Positions 49,645-58,477 of a DNA stretch of 64,000 nt are shown piece by piece. Source of the DNA: Cecembia rubra (lineage in GTDB: Bacteria > Bacteroidota > Bacteroidia > Cytophagales > Cyclobacteriaceae). Position 1 is the stretch's first letter. Each line of letters begins with the position of its first letter. The position numbers and the translations under genes were made by a program. Below the pieces are notes generated by a model. It had not been told where the DNA came from, ran no database searches, and saw only the letters and a program-made list of their open reading frames with translations. The DNA is taken from contig NZ_PYGF01000004.1 in NCBI RefSeq assembly GCF_003014575.1, positions 1-64,000 of the forward strand, written 5' to 3'.

Positions 49645-52056
49645 TTATTTTCTGATAAAGGCACCTACTTCATTTTCAAAGCTTTGGATCAATCTGCTCA
49701 TGGCTTTGTCTATCACTTTGTCAGTCAGGGTCTGTTCGGTATCCTGCAAGTAAAAACTTAAAGCATAGGCTTTTTTACCCGCTTCTATTTTATCCCCTTG
49801 ATACACATCAAATACCCCGATACGCTGCAATAATTTCCCGCCTGCTTTGATGGCTACTTTTTTGATCTGATCGAATGCCACAGACTTGTCTATGACCAAT
49901 GACAGATCTCTTCTTACCTCCGGGAATTTGGAAATTTCTCCGTACTTTTTCAAGCCTTTTGCCTTTTTCGTCAGCAAATCCCAATCCAATTCAGCATAAA
50001 GTACTTCTTGCTTCACTTCAGCCAACCTGGCAATTTCTTCTTGAAGCAAACCTATCTGACCAAGTTCTTTGGTTCCAATGCTTAACTTCAAGGCATAATC
50101 AAAGGGAGCTGAATGTACAATTTCCACCTCTGGATTGTCAATTCCCAATTTTTCCAAAATCAGTTCCACCACAGCAAACAAATCCGGAAATGACACTGGC
50201 TTGGAAGCTTGCCTCCAGCTTTCTGAACCGGCATCTCCAGTCAGGAACAAAGCCAATCGCTTTCCTTCCTGGTATCCTTCCTGATCTTTGGAATAAACGG
50301 TTCCGAATTCGAATATTTTAAGGTCTTTTTGTCTTCGGTTAATATTATAAGCCAATACCTCCAATCCAGAGAACAACAAAGTCTGACGCATCACACCTAG
50401 ATCTTCAGAAAGTTTGTTGTAAATTTCTACGTTTTTTCCGGCATCCAAGAAACCTGATTTTTCAGCATAAACAGGTTTGGTGAGGGAATTGGTGATGATT
50501 TCATAATAACCCAAAGAGGAAAGCAATTCGCTCAACCTGTATTGGATCTTGTTGAAATCCTTAATCGGATGCTCTGCCAGGTAATCCGCCTTAAGGTTTT
50601 CGGAAAGCTCTACATTGTCAAATCCGTAGATTCTCAAAATCTCCTCAATCACATCCGCCTCTCTTTCCACATCCACCCTGTATGGTTTCACAGATACTTT
50701 CAGATGTGTTGCTGTTTCCTCCAGACATTTGATCTCAAGGTTTTCCAGAATCTCCTTGATCAGCTCTTTGGGCAACTCTTTCCCGATCAATCTCTTGATA
50801 TTGGCAAAACTCACCTCTATATCCCGATCAGCCACGGGATTGGGATACACATCAATGATATCGGAAGATATCTCCCCTCCGGCAATTTCCTTGATCAGCA
50901 TGGCCGCCCTTTTCAGAGCATAAACCGGCATATTCGGGTCTGTTCCCCTTTCAAAACGGAAGGAGGCATCGGTTTTTAGTCCATGAAATTGAGACCCTTT
51001 ACGGATGACATCAGGAGAAAAATAAGCAGACTCCAAGAAAATGGAAGTAGTGGCATCAGAAACCCCTGAACCTTTCCCACCAAAAATACCAGCTATACAA
51101 AGCCCTCCTTTTTCATCACAGATCATCAGTTCATCTCCGGAAAGCTTTCTTTCTTTTTCGTCCAAAGTAACAAACTTGCTGTCTTTCGGGAGTTTCTTGA
51201 CAATGATTTTTCCTCCAATGATTTTATCGGCATCAAATGCATGCAAAGGCTGCCCTAAGTCATGAAGGATAAAGTTGGTGATATCAACAACATTATTGAT
51301 AGGCTCTAAATCCAGCGCTTTGATGTAATTCTGTAGCCATTCTGGAGAGGGGGCAATTTTTACATTGGAAATGGTCAATCCCGCATACCTTGGACAGTCG
51401 GCAGCATTCTCCACTGTTACAGGAATTACCCGGGAATTATTGTCGGGCTTGAACCCATCTACTGATGGGATACAGATTTCTCTTTTCAATAGGGCTTTCA
51501 GGTCACGGGCCACACCCAAATGGGAAGCGGCATCTGCCCTGTTTGGCGTCAGACCGATTTCCAGCACATGATCTCTGACAACGTCGAAGTATTCAGAAGC
51601 AGGAGTACCATTAGGAAGGCCCGTATCCAATACCATGATACCTGCATGGCTTTCACCAATGCCTATTTCATCCTCAGCACAGATCATTCCCTGGGAAACT
51701 TCTCCCCGGATTTTTGCTTTCTTTATTTCAAAGGGTTCGCCTGAAATGGGATATAAGGTACAGCCTTCTTTGGCTACCACCACTTTCTGGCCTTTGGCCA
51801 CATTGGGAGCCCCACACACGATTGGGACTATCTGGTCTCCGATATCCACTGTAGTGACACTGAGTTTGTCCGCATTGGGATGTCTCTCACAGGTCAGCAC
51901 TTCTCCAATCACCACTCCTTCCAATCCCCCTTTGATGGATTCAAAAATTTCAATGCCTTCAACCTCCAATCCACTTCCTGTAAGCATGGCCGCTATTTGT
52001 TCAGGAGACTGGTCGAGGTGAATAAAATGCTTTAATCTATTGATTGATATTTTCAT
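49645..52056 (-). CDS. pheT: phenylalanyl-tRNA synthetase beta subunit
   Basis: 803 residues from ATG 52056 (MKISINRLKHFIHLDQSPEQ); the longer frame to 52125 runs through a leader hairpin and is rejected. Domains in order: tRNA-binding EMAP-like domain (GEVLTCERHPNADKLSV), B3/B4 editing domain, B5 domain, catalytic-like core (LYAELDWDLL) and C-terminal FDX-ACB anticodon-binding domain (FPEVRRDLSLVIDK). It charges tRNA-Phe together with PheS, which is encoded elsewhere. Confidence 0.95.
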   Translation of the reverse strand: MKISINRLKHFIHLDQSPEQIAAMLTGSGLEVEGIEIFESIKGGLEGVVIGEVLTCERHPNADKLSVTTVDIGDQIVPIVCGAPNVAKGQKVVVAKEGCTLYPISGEPFEIKKAKIRGEVSQGMICAEDEIGIGESHAGIMVLDTGLPNGTPASEYFDVVRDHVLEIGLTPNRADAASHLGVARDLKALLKREICIPSVDGFKPDNNSRVIPVTVENAADCPRYAGLTISNVKIAPSPEWLQNYIKALDLEPINNVVDITNFILHDLGQPLHAFDADKIIGGKIIVKKLPKDSKFVTLDEKERKLSGDELMICDEKGGLCIAGIFGGKGSGVSDATTSIFLESAYFSPDVIRKGSQFHGLKTDASFRFERGTDPNMPVYALKRAAMLIKEIAGGEISSDIIDVYPNPVADRDIEVSFANIKRLIGKELPKELIKEILENLEIKCLEETATHLKVSVKPYRVDVEREADVIEEILRIYGFDNVELSENLKADYLAEHPIKDFNKIQYRLSELLSSLGYYEIITNSLTKPVYAEKSGFLDAGKNVEIYNKLSEDLGVMRQTLLFSGLEVLAYNINRRQKDLKIFEFGTVYSKDQEGYQEGKRLALFLTGDAGSESWRQASKPVSFPDLFAVVELILEKLGIDNPEVEIVHSAPFDYALKLSIGTKELGQIGLLQEEIARLAEVKQEVLYAELDWDLLTKKAKGLKKYGEISKFPEVRRDLSLVIDKSVAFDQIKKVAIKAGGKLLQRIGVFDVYQGDKIEAGKKAYALSFYLQDTEQTLTDKVIDKAMSRLIQSFENEVGAFIRK

Positions 52057-52092
52057 CTGATTATAATTGTTTTTTAAAGGCCAGATTGCCTG

Positions 52093-52111
52093 TCCCGAAC
52101 TCAATTCGGGA
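52093..52111. repeat. small hairpin in the pheT leader
   Basis: TCCCGAA (52093-52099) and TTCGGGA (52105-52111) with a 5-nt loop. This kind of TCCCGAACTCAATTCGGGA unit recurs between genes in Bacteroidota, so it may be a dispersed repeat rather than a pheT attenuator. The rest of 52057-52356 shows no gene. Confidence 0.5.
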
Positions 52112-52356
52112 GAATCTCGCCACATTAATCCTCCATCTGTTTGAGCTTCACCTTAAGCTCGATTTCACGGAATAACTTCAGTTCAGAATAAGGCACAAAT
52201 TTAAGAGAATTGCCTTAGGTAAGAAGTGGATGCCCGAAAAATGTAAAAAGCCGTGGTAAAAACTAAAAACTCTTGTTTTTTTTAATTTTTAGTTATATCT
52301 TTTGCGAATTGACTGCACTGGTATTGTTAATTAATTCCAACATAACCTAATCCACT

Positions 52357-52938
52357 ATGTCAAGATCAAAAAAAATCTCGCTGCTTTTTATTTTGCTTGT
52401 AATATCCGGTTTTTTAAACCAGGTAGCTGCCCAAAAGGAGGCTGAGATGATTACAGCCAAGAATGTAGTTTATGCGGAATTTTTGGGAAATGCAGGTTTA
52501 TATGCAGTGAATTATGGCAGAATTTTATACCAGAAAGACAGATTGAAACTTTCGGGAAGCGTAGGTTTTTCAATTATTCCTATTGAAGGCTTTGAGCCAT
52601 TTTATCCTAATTCATGGTCACCTTTGATCCCTGTCGAATTCTCGGCTTTCTGGGGAAAATCACGGCATCATTTGGAATTAGGGACAGGTTGTTTTGTGTT
52701 TCAAGACCGCAAATATTTGTTTGATCCTGAATTTCCTCCGACAAATGTACGAGAAGTAGAATATTGGTACACATCTGTAATCATGAGGATTGGCTATAGA
52801 TATCAAAAACCTGAAGGAGGATTTTTTTTCAGGGCAGGATATACCCCCAGGGTTGATATTACGAGTTTCGAATTTGCAGAAGAACAGGTTCGATTTATTC
52901 CATTCAGTATAGGCGTCAGCTTGGGAAAAAGTTTTTGA
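52357..52938 (+). CDS. small outer-membrane barrel protein, paralog 1
   Basis: 193 residues: signal peptide (ISLLFILLVISGFLNQVAAQ), then strands ending GYRYQKPEGGFFFRAGYTP and a terminal ISIGV-like SLGKSF. It is clearly paralogous to the protein at 54631-55185 (shared ITAKN, YAE, SPLIPVE/TPLIPIE, WGKxxHHLELGTG, the GYRYQKPEGGFFFR block and SLGKSF). Together the two flank a type IX-secreted protein gene. Function unknown. Confidence 0.85.
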   Translation: MSRSKKISLLFILLVISGFLNQVAAQKEAEMITAKNVVYAEFLGNAGLYAVNYGRILYQKDRLKLSGSVGFSIIPIEGFEPFYPNSWSPLIPVEFSAFWGKSRHHLELGTGCFVFQDRKYLFDPEFPPTNVREVEYWYTSVIMRIGYRYQKPEGGFFFRAGYTPRVDITSFEFAEEQVRFIPFSIGVSLGKSF

Positions 52939-53237
52939 GGGATAAGATCTTTGTGAATTAATTCTACTTACCCGCGTTCCTAAATTCCTTGGTGTGTACC
53001 AGTTGGCTCTCATGACCTGAAAAATTTAAAAAGCAAAAATTAAAATAAAAACAAACAAGATAACCTAATGTTTTAAACTATAAATTAAATGTGCCATTCT
53101 TAATGTCTTAAAATCTTTTATCTCGATAAAATTCCAAACGGTAATTCATTTTTTAAAATGTATTCACCACTAAATATTATTTTTTCTTTAAGAAAAGCGT
53201 ATCGATGAAAATTAACTCCAAAATCAACTAAAAGTAC
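52939..53237. other. AT-rich spacer, no gene
   Basis: No convincing coding sequence. The candidate promoter for the type IX-secreted protein lies at its right end. Confidence 0.4.
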
Positions 53238-53268
53238 TTGCATTTTAAATTTTTATTCTTTATACTTG
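53238..53268 (+). promoter_or_regulatory. candidate promoter of the type IX-secreted protein gene
   Basis: TTG (53238-53240), 20-nt spacer and TATACTTG (53261-53268), which differs from TAnnTTTG at one position. The start codon is 24 nt downstream. Confidence 0.45.
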
Positions 53269-53291
53269 TTTAAAATTCAAATATTCATATT

Positions 53292-54593
53292 ATGAAAGGG
53301 TTCAACCTTATAAAGTTATATCTTAACCTTTTAAAGGTATTTTTTATGATTAACTTTTGTATGGTTTTTATTTTTACTTCATTTGCTCAAAACGGTGTTA
53401 TTATTAGTGGTCCGACTGAAGTTTGCCCCAACAATACCTCACCTATTCCCGGTGGTCCAAGTGGACACCATTACAGTGCTGAATTTCGACAGTTTGGGTC
53501 TGTGGTTAATTGTTTTATGTGGCAATGGTGGGTTATAGATGATGGATTTGCTATTGCTGGTGGTAATGGTAATAGTTTTAATTATAATTTCTTAGATGTT
53601 GGCCAATACACAGTACAATTCACTGGTTCAGGCTGTAGTATATTTGGAACTGTTACTGGAACAATTAATGTTAATTCTTCAGTTAAAATGCCAAATCCAA
53701 TAACAGGCCCAAATTTAATTTGCAGCCCTGGCCAAACTTTGTCATTTGAAAGCTATCCTGGACTTGACATGAGTGACCCAGCTTGTGTTTACCATTATGA
53801 GTACTATTGGACTGCGCCAGCCGGTTGGAGCATTAACGGAGGTGGAGATACATTTTTTGGACATGGTAATACGGCAGAAATTACTCCTCCGGCAAATACT
53901 CCAAACGGCACCTATAACATTTCAATCCAAGCAACTATACCCAAACCCCAAAGTACAGCACCTCCTCCTAATAATTCATTTCTTAGTGACCCAAGAAACT
54001 ATAGTATCACAATTGGCCCGTTTAATTCCTCGGTAGTTCAGGTACAAGGTGCAGTTCAGATATGTAATGGTAATGCTTATACTTACACAGCTAACGTTCC
54101 ACAGGGACACCAAAGTAATTATTCATACAGTTGGACTTATCCTTCGGGGTGGATAGTTCAAAACACCTCCCAGAATACGATTCGACTTTTTGTTCCATCA
54201 AATAACAATTCTTACGGTCCTGTACGGGTATCAGTAAATAACGGGTGTGGTCCTTCCCAATTGACAGGAATCACAACTTTCCCTGGTATGAACTGCAACT
54301 TTATGATGGCGGAGAATTTCAAAATATATCCCAATCCTTCGGATGGAGAATTAAATGTGGAATATGACTGGTCTGATGTAATTAAATCAGACATTGAATT
54401 CAAGGATTTAAAAGCTGAAAATTTACCTGAGTTTTTAATAGAAATTTTTGACATAGACCAAAAAATAGTAAAAGAAGAAATTTCCAAATCAGGAAAAATC
54501 CGAATGGAAACATATAATTTTAAACCAGGCACCTATTTTCTTCATATTCACTTTGGCAATGAAATTTTAAGAAAACAGATTAAAATAAACTAA
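53292..54593 (+). CDS. secreted PKD-like protein with type IX sorting domain
   Basis: 433 residues. Signal peptide (FFMINFCMVFIFTSFAQ) is followed by PKD/Ig-like repeats, each with a central Cys and Trp-Gly motifs: PTEVCPNNTSPIPG, PNLICSPGQTLSFES and VQICNGNAYTYT, with YYWTAPAGWS and YSWTYPSGWI. The C-terminal sorting domain has KIYPNPSDGELNVEY and ends TYFLHIHFGNEILRKQIKIN. A cell-surface adhesin-like or matrix protein is the likely type. It shares its repeat style with the S8 protease C-terminal region. It lies between two paralogous barrel genes. Confidence 0.88.
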   Translation: MKGFNLIKLYLNLLKVFFMINFCMVFIFTSFAQNGVIISGPTEVCPNNTSPIPGGPSGHHYSAEFRQFGSVVNCFMWQWWVIDDGFAIAGGNGNSFNYNFLDVGQYTVQFTGSGCSIFGTVTGTINVNSSVKMPNPITGPNLICSPGQTLSFESYPGLDMSDPACVYHYEYYWTAPAGWSINGGGDTFFGHGNTAEITPPANTPNGTYNISIQATIPKPQSTAPPPNNSFLSDPRNYSITIGPFNSSVVQVQGAVQICNGNAYTYTANVPQGHQSNYSYSWTYPSGWIVQNTSQNTIRLFVPSNNNSYGPVRVSVNNGCGPSQLTGITTFPGMNCNFMMAENFKIYPNPSDGELNVEYDWSDVIKSDIEFKDLKAENLPEFLIEIFDIDQKIVKEEISKSGKIRMETYNFKPGTYFLHIHFGNEILRKQIKIN

Positions 54594-54630
54594 CCTATAG
54601 ATTTCTATTAGTCATAAAACCATTTCTATC

Positions 54631-55185
54631 ATGAGAATCTCAAATAAAATCTCGCTACTGTTAATTCTACTTTTTACATGTGGTGTCATAAACCAAGTAT
54701 CAGCACAGGAAAAGGCTGATGTAATTACAGCCAAGAATTCAATTTATGCGGAACTTGGTGGAAACGGATTTTTATACAGCATCAATTATAGCCGCATTTT
54801 TAATCAAAAAGGTGCATATAAATTTTCGGGAAGTGCAGGTTTCTCGTATGTCAAACAAGTTACTACTACACACTGGACGCCTCTCATTCCAATCGAAGCT
54901 AGCGTTCTTTGGGGAAAAACAAGCCACCATCTTGAACTAGGAACAGGCACTTCCTTGTTCACTGCACAAAGCATAAGCCTTGATAATGAAACCAATACCC
55001 TTCAGGAAAATGTTTCTTTTAATTCATTAATCTTCTTCAGGCTTGGATATCGGTACCAAAAACCGGAAGGAGGATTCTTTTTCCGCATTGGTTATACACC
55101 AGGTTTCAATCTTAATTTGGATGTAAGCCCTCCACCTGTTTTCTTTCCTCTTTGGGGTGGGATCAGCTTGGGAAAAAGTTTTTGA
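54631..55185 (+). CDS. small outer-membrane barrel protein, paralog 2
   Basis: 184 residues, with signal peptide ISLLLILLFTCGVINQVSAQ. Paralog of the 52357-52938 product; the block GYRYQKPEGGFFFRIGYTP is almost identical, and the same SLGKSF terminus ends with Phe, as BAM-targeted barrels do. The middle strands differ, as expected for surface loops. It lies 37 nt after the type IX-secreted protein gene. Confidence 0.85.
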   Translation: MRISNKISLLLILLFTCGVINQVSAQEKADVITAKNSIYAELGGNGFLYSINYSRIFNQKGAYKFSGSAGFSYVKQVTTTHWTPLIPIEASVLWGKTSHHLELGTGTSLFTAQSISLDNETNTLQENVSFNSLIFFRLGYRYQKPEGGFFFRIGYTPGFNLNLDVSPPPVFFPLWGGISLGKSF

Positions 55186-55267
55186 AGGGAAATTGACTGG
55201 ACTTTGGACTACCTTGAGCATCACGTCCTGATTTTACTTGACACTTTTTGTTCTTTTCCCCAAATAA

Positions 55268-55375
55268 TTCAACCCCTTTAGGGTTGGGATGATCAAAAAT
55301 TAACATCACCTTCACCCACCGGGTTTCACCCGGGCTATTACCCTAAAGGGATTAAACCCCTTTCAGGGTTTTAAA
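55268..55375. repeat. GGGTT/AACCC palindromic intergenic element
   Basis: A run of short inverted repeats: AACCCCTTTAGGGTT, then CACCCACCGGGTTTCACCCG, then CCCTAAAGGGATTAAACCCC with CTTTCAGGGTTTT. This resembles a REP-like element scattered in many Bacteroidota genomes. No gene is seen in 55186-55533. Confidence 0.65.
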
Positions 55376-55456
55376 ATCAGCATATTAGAAAATTAGCTTA
55401 ATGACACAGGATATCAATTGTTCCCAAATCCCAATTCGAAATCCAATATTACTCTG

Positions 55457-55497
55457 TACATGGTACTTTGTACTTGGTACCTGGTACCTGGTACAAT
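55457..55497. repeat. tandem GTAC heptamer repeat
   Basis: GTAC occurs at 55458, 55465, 55472, 55479, 55486 and 55493: six copies at exactly 7-nt spacing, with unit consensus GTACTTG/GTACCTG. Confidence 0.8.
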
Positions 55498-55533
55498 AAC
55501 CCCACTTCTCGCTTCTCGCCTCTCACCTCTAAC
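55498..55533 (-). repeat. GA-rich 3'-UTR repeat after the DUF1684 gene
   Basis: On the gene's sense strand the sequence right after the stop reads GGTTAGAGGTGAGAGGCGAG and continues with GAAGCGAGAAG. Same type as after lutC and hslU. Confidence 0.55.
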
Positions 55534-56151
55534 CTACTTCTTATAATCCTTCTCCCCTGCCCTGATCGCTATTTCCAGAATGTTTTCTTTTGGGGGTAGC
55601 GGACAGGCAAAATCCGGATTGTACGCACAATAGGGATTATAAGCCAGGTTAAAATCTATACTGATGCTATTTTTCCCGTCCTGGCGCAAGTTGATATACC
55701 TTCCCCCGCCATAAGTCTCCTCCCCACTCGTTCCATCCGCAAATGCAAGGAAGAACACCCTTTTGTCTGATTCTTTGGCGGCCTGAAGCAATAAAAGCCT
55801 TTGTTTTTGCCCATTGAGTTCAAATTCTGCAAAAGAGTGCTTTAAGTATTTCTCCACTGAACCGTCCGTCATAGGCAGCTCTATCATTTTTCGGTCTTCC
55901 ACCGGAACCATTTTTGCCCTGACCCGATAGTTGATATCAATGGGATAGTAATCAAGTTCTTTGAGTTCTTTCCTTTGCGCTTCTTCCAAAGGCGACTCTA
56001 TATTGAAACGCAAAAACTTGTATTGTCTGTCCCTTTCTTTTTGGATGTTTTCTACATAGACATCCTCATTATCGGTAGCGGTTAGGGTATACATGATGGC
56101 CAAACCAATAACCAACAGGATCCCAATGATCAAAATGTTTCTTTTTTGCAT
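55534..56151 (-). CDS. DUF1684 protein
   Basis: 205 residues: N-terminal membrane anchor or signal (NILIIGILLVIGLAIMYTLT), then a DUF1684 domain with RQYKFLRFNIESPL, LLLLQAAKESDKRVFFLAFA, GGRYINLRQDGKN and the characteristic NLAYNPYCAYNPDFACPLPP at the C-terminal end. Function of the family is unknown. It lies 4 nt downstream of radC on the same strand. Confidence 0.9.
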   Translation of the reverse strand: MQKRNILIIGILLVIGLAIMYTLTATDNEDVYVENIQKERDRQYKFLRFNIESPLEEAQRKELKELDYYPIDINYRVRAKMVPVEDRKMIELPMTDGSVEKYLKHSFAEFELNGQKQRLLLLQAAKESDKRVFFLAFADGTSGEETYGGGRYINLRQDGKNSISIDFNLAYNPYCAYNPDFACPLPPKENILEIAIRAGEKDYKK

Positions 56152-56155
56152 GATT

Positions 56156-56854
56156 CTATATCAAACCTTCATCTGAAAAGCTAAAATAGGCAACATCTGT
56201 GAAAATGATATGATCAATCACAGCAATATCCAAACTATCCCCAGCAGATTTGAGCTTATTCGTCAAACGCTTGTCCTGTTCAGAAGGTTTTAAATTTCCT
56301 GAAGGATGGTTGTGGACCAAAATGATGGAATTGGCCAGGGCATCAATGGCATATTTAAAAATAACCTTGGGATCTGCCACTGTGCCTGCAGTTCCGCCAT
56401 GGCTTATCAACTGCTTTTTAATCACCTGATTGTTTCTGTTCAAAAGCAGGATATAAAAATGCTCAATTGGTTCATCCATCAGGTCAGGTTTCATGAATTG
56501 ATACACATCTGCAGATGACCCAATCTTGAATCTTTTAGGCAGCTCATTGATCAATTTTCTTCTTCTTCCCATTTCAAGCGCTGATACAATTGTAATCGCT
56601 TTTGCCTCCCCTATCCCTTTGAATTTCTTAAGATCCATGACACTCATTTTGGCGAGCTGGGAAAGATCATGATTCACAGAGTTAAGAATATGCCTTGCCA
56701 AGTCAAGCGCACTTAGGGATCTGGTTCCCGATCCCAACAAAATAGCCAAGAGTTCTGCATCGGAAAGTGCAGATTTCCCTTTCAAAAGCAACTTTTCCCT
56801 TGGCCTATCTTCTTCGGCAAGCTGAGAAATTTTGATAGAAAGATAATCTTCCAT
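56156..56854 (-). CDS. radC: RadC/JAMM-domain protein
   Basis: 232 residues: N-terminal helix-hairpin-helix-like region (REKLLLKGKSALSDAELLAI) and a C-terminal JAMM metal site with SHGGTAGTV and LVHNHPSGNLKPSEQD (HxHPSGx7-8D). Once named a DNA-repair protein, though its actual role is unclear. Full length. It is followed by the DUF1684 gene. Confidence 0.92.
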   Translation of the reverse strand: MEDYLSIKISQLAEEDRPREKLLLKGKSALSDAELLAILLGSGTRSLSALDLARHILNSVNHDLSQLAKMSVMDLKKFKGIGEAKAITIVSALEMGRRRKLINELPKRFKIGSSADVYQFMKPDLMDEPIEHFYILLLNRNNQVIKKQLISHGGTAGTVADPKVIFKYAIDALANSIILVHNHPSGNLKPSEQDKRLTNKLKSAGDSLDIAVIDHIIFTDVAYFSFSDEGLI

Positions 56855-56946
56855 AAAAACCAGCGTTATAAAAATTGAAAATCCATTGAAAAGCCTGATT
56901 ATATGGGCACATCAGGTCAGACCTAAAAATACCAGATGTCCAATAA

Positions 56947-56977
56947 CAAAAAAAGTCCTGACCTAACGGTCAGGACT
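56947..56977 (-). terminator. intrinsic terminator of rpsT
   Basis: AGTCCTGACC (56954-56963) pairs with GGTCAGGACT (56968-56977) over a 4-nt loop; on the minus strand it is followed by TTTTTTT. Confidence 0.92.
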
Positions 56978-56999
56978 ACTTAATCGGATAATATTCAAA

Positions 57000-57254
57000 T
57001 TAAGCCAATGAATTAACCAATTTGGTCAATTTTGACTTCTTGTTGGCTGCATTGTTTTTATGAATGATATTCTTCTTAGCAAGCTTATCAATCATAGATG
57101 TAACAGTCTTCAACAACTCCTGAGCTTCTGCTTTGTCAGTAGTACTCTTCAATCTTTTGATGAAGGTTCTTGTTGTCTTGTGCTGATATCTGTTTCTCAA
57201 ACGCTTGGCTTCGTTTGCACGGATTCTTTTAAGTGCCGATTTGTGATTTGCCAT
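57000..57254 (-). CDS. rpsT: ribosomal protein S20
   Basis: 84 residues, Lys/Arg-rich, with the S20 pattern ANHKSALKRIRANEAKRLRN near the start and KKNIIHKNNAANKKSKL near the end. A small primary binder of 16S rRNA. It stands alone, with its own terminator. Confidence 0.95.
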   Translation of the reverse strand: MANHKSALKRIRANEAKRLRNRYQHKTTRTFIKRLKSTTDKAEAQELLKTVTSMIDKLAKKNIIHKNNAANKKSKLTKLVNSLA

Positions 57255-57459
57255 ATCTTATATACTTAAATTCTTTATTTACGCGCCCAATTCTAAATGG
57301 AGTGCAAATGTAATACATTAATTTTGAAACACAAAAGGAATTCCTGACAAAACCTCGTTTAGTCCGGAAATCTTCATAATTTTTTGATTACCGCCGTAAG
57401 CGCACAAAGGTAAGATAATTTTGTTTTAAAATTAGATGCAAGCTTATTATTTTTAATGC

Positions 57460-58476
57460 ATGAGAAACTTTTTATCCATCATTTTGCTGATCTTTTTTAT
57501 TCCGGTAGAAATCAAGGCCTGGGGATTTTTTGCCCATAGGAAAATCAATAGGCAGGCAGTGTATTCACTCCCCCCGGAAATGATCGGCTTTTTCAAGCAC
57601 CATATTGAATACATCACCGAAAATGCTGTCAATCCCGACCGCCGGCGTTATGCGGTATTGGGTGAAGCAGAAAAACACTACATAGACGTGGATTCCTACG
57701 GCGACAGTGCTCTTTATTATCTGCCCAGGTACTGGCATCAGGCCTTGGAGTTTTATACTGAAGAAGAATTGAGAAAAAAGGGTATTGGACCCTGGAATGT
57801 TTACCTCACCCAACTTGCTTTGACAGAAGCCTTCAAAAGAAAAGATATCAATGCCATTCTTCGGCTGTCAGCAGACCTTGGCCACTACATTGGTGACATG
57901 AATGTTCCCCTGCACACCACCAAAAATTACAACGGACAATTGACTAACCAATATGGCATCCATGGTTTTTGGGAAAGCAGGATCCCGGAACTGCTCGCTG
58001 AAGAATATGACTTTTTTGTGGGAAAAGCTGATTACCTTGAAAGACCGCAGTATACCATTTGGGATGCAGTGACATGGGCACATATGGCATTGGATTCTGT
58101 ATTACATTTTGAAAGGATAGTTAGCAGCCGGTTTTCAGAGGATAAAAAATACAGTTTTGAAGAAAGGGGAGGAATCAACACCCAGGTTTATTCAAAGGAA
58201 TTCACCAAAGCCTATCATGACATGCTGGATGGTCAGGTGGAAAGACAAATGAAAAGGGCCATTAAAATGGTAGCCGACTTCTGGTATACAGCTTGGATCA
58301 ACGCAGGCCAACCAGACCTCAATGCTCTGGTCAATATTCAGACTGAGCTACCTGAGGAAAAATTCGAATATTCCAAACCATTGGATGTCCGGGAACATGA
58401 TGACATGGCAAAAAAGGAAAGCCCCTCTACTTTGCGAAGGGCTTTTCTATCAAGCATTTGGAGACCGGGATTGTAG
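57460..58476 (+). CDS. zinc-dependent phospholipase C / S1-P1 nuclease-like secreted enzyme
   Basis: 338 residues. The signal peptide (LSIILLIFFIPVEIKA) is cut so that the mature chain starts WGFFAHRKIN; an N-terminal Trp and the nearby His are zinc ligands in this fold. Further ligand motifs are EKHYIDVDSY, ADLGHYIGDMNVPLHTT and NQYGIHGFWESR. All fit the all-helical phospholipase C/P1 nuclease superfamily; which substrate is cleaved is not predictable. The last codons overlap a terminator hairpin. Confidence 0.85.
   Translation: MRNFLSIILLIFFIPVEIKAWGFFAHRKINRQAVYSLPPEMIGFFKHHIEYITENAVNPDRRRYAVLGEAEKHYIDVDSYGDSALYYLPRYWHQALEFYTEEELRKKGIGPWNVYLTQLALTEAFKRKDINAILRLSADLGHYIGDMNVPLHTTKNYNGQLTNQYGIHGFWESRIPELLAEEYDFFVGKADYLERPQYTIWDAVTWAHMALDSVLHFERIVSSRFSEDKKYSFEERGGINTQVYSKEFTKAYHDMLDGQVERQMKRAIKMVADFWYTAWINAGQPDLNALVNIQTELPEEKFEYSKPLDVREHDDMAKKESPSTLRRAFLSSIWRPGL
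58411..58448 (+). terminator. terminator-like hairpin overlapping the end of the phospholipase C-like gene
   Basis: GAAAGCCC (58417-58424) can pair with GGGCTTTTC (58439-58447) around a 14-nt loop. It lies inside the last 22 codons, before the stop at 58476. Confidence 0.5.
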
Positions 58477-58477
58477 A

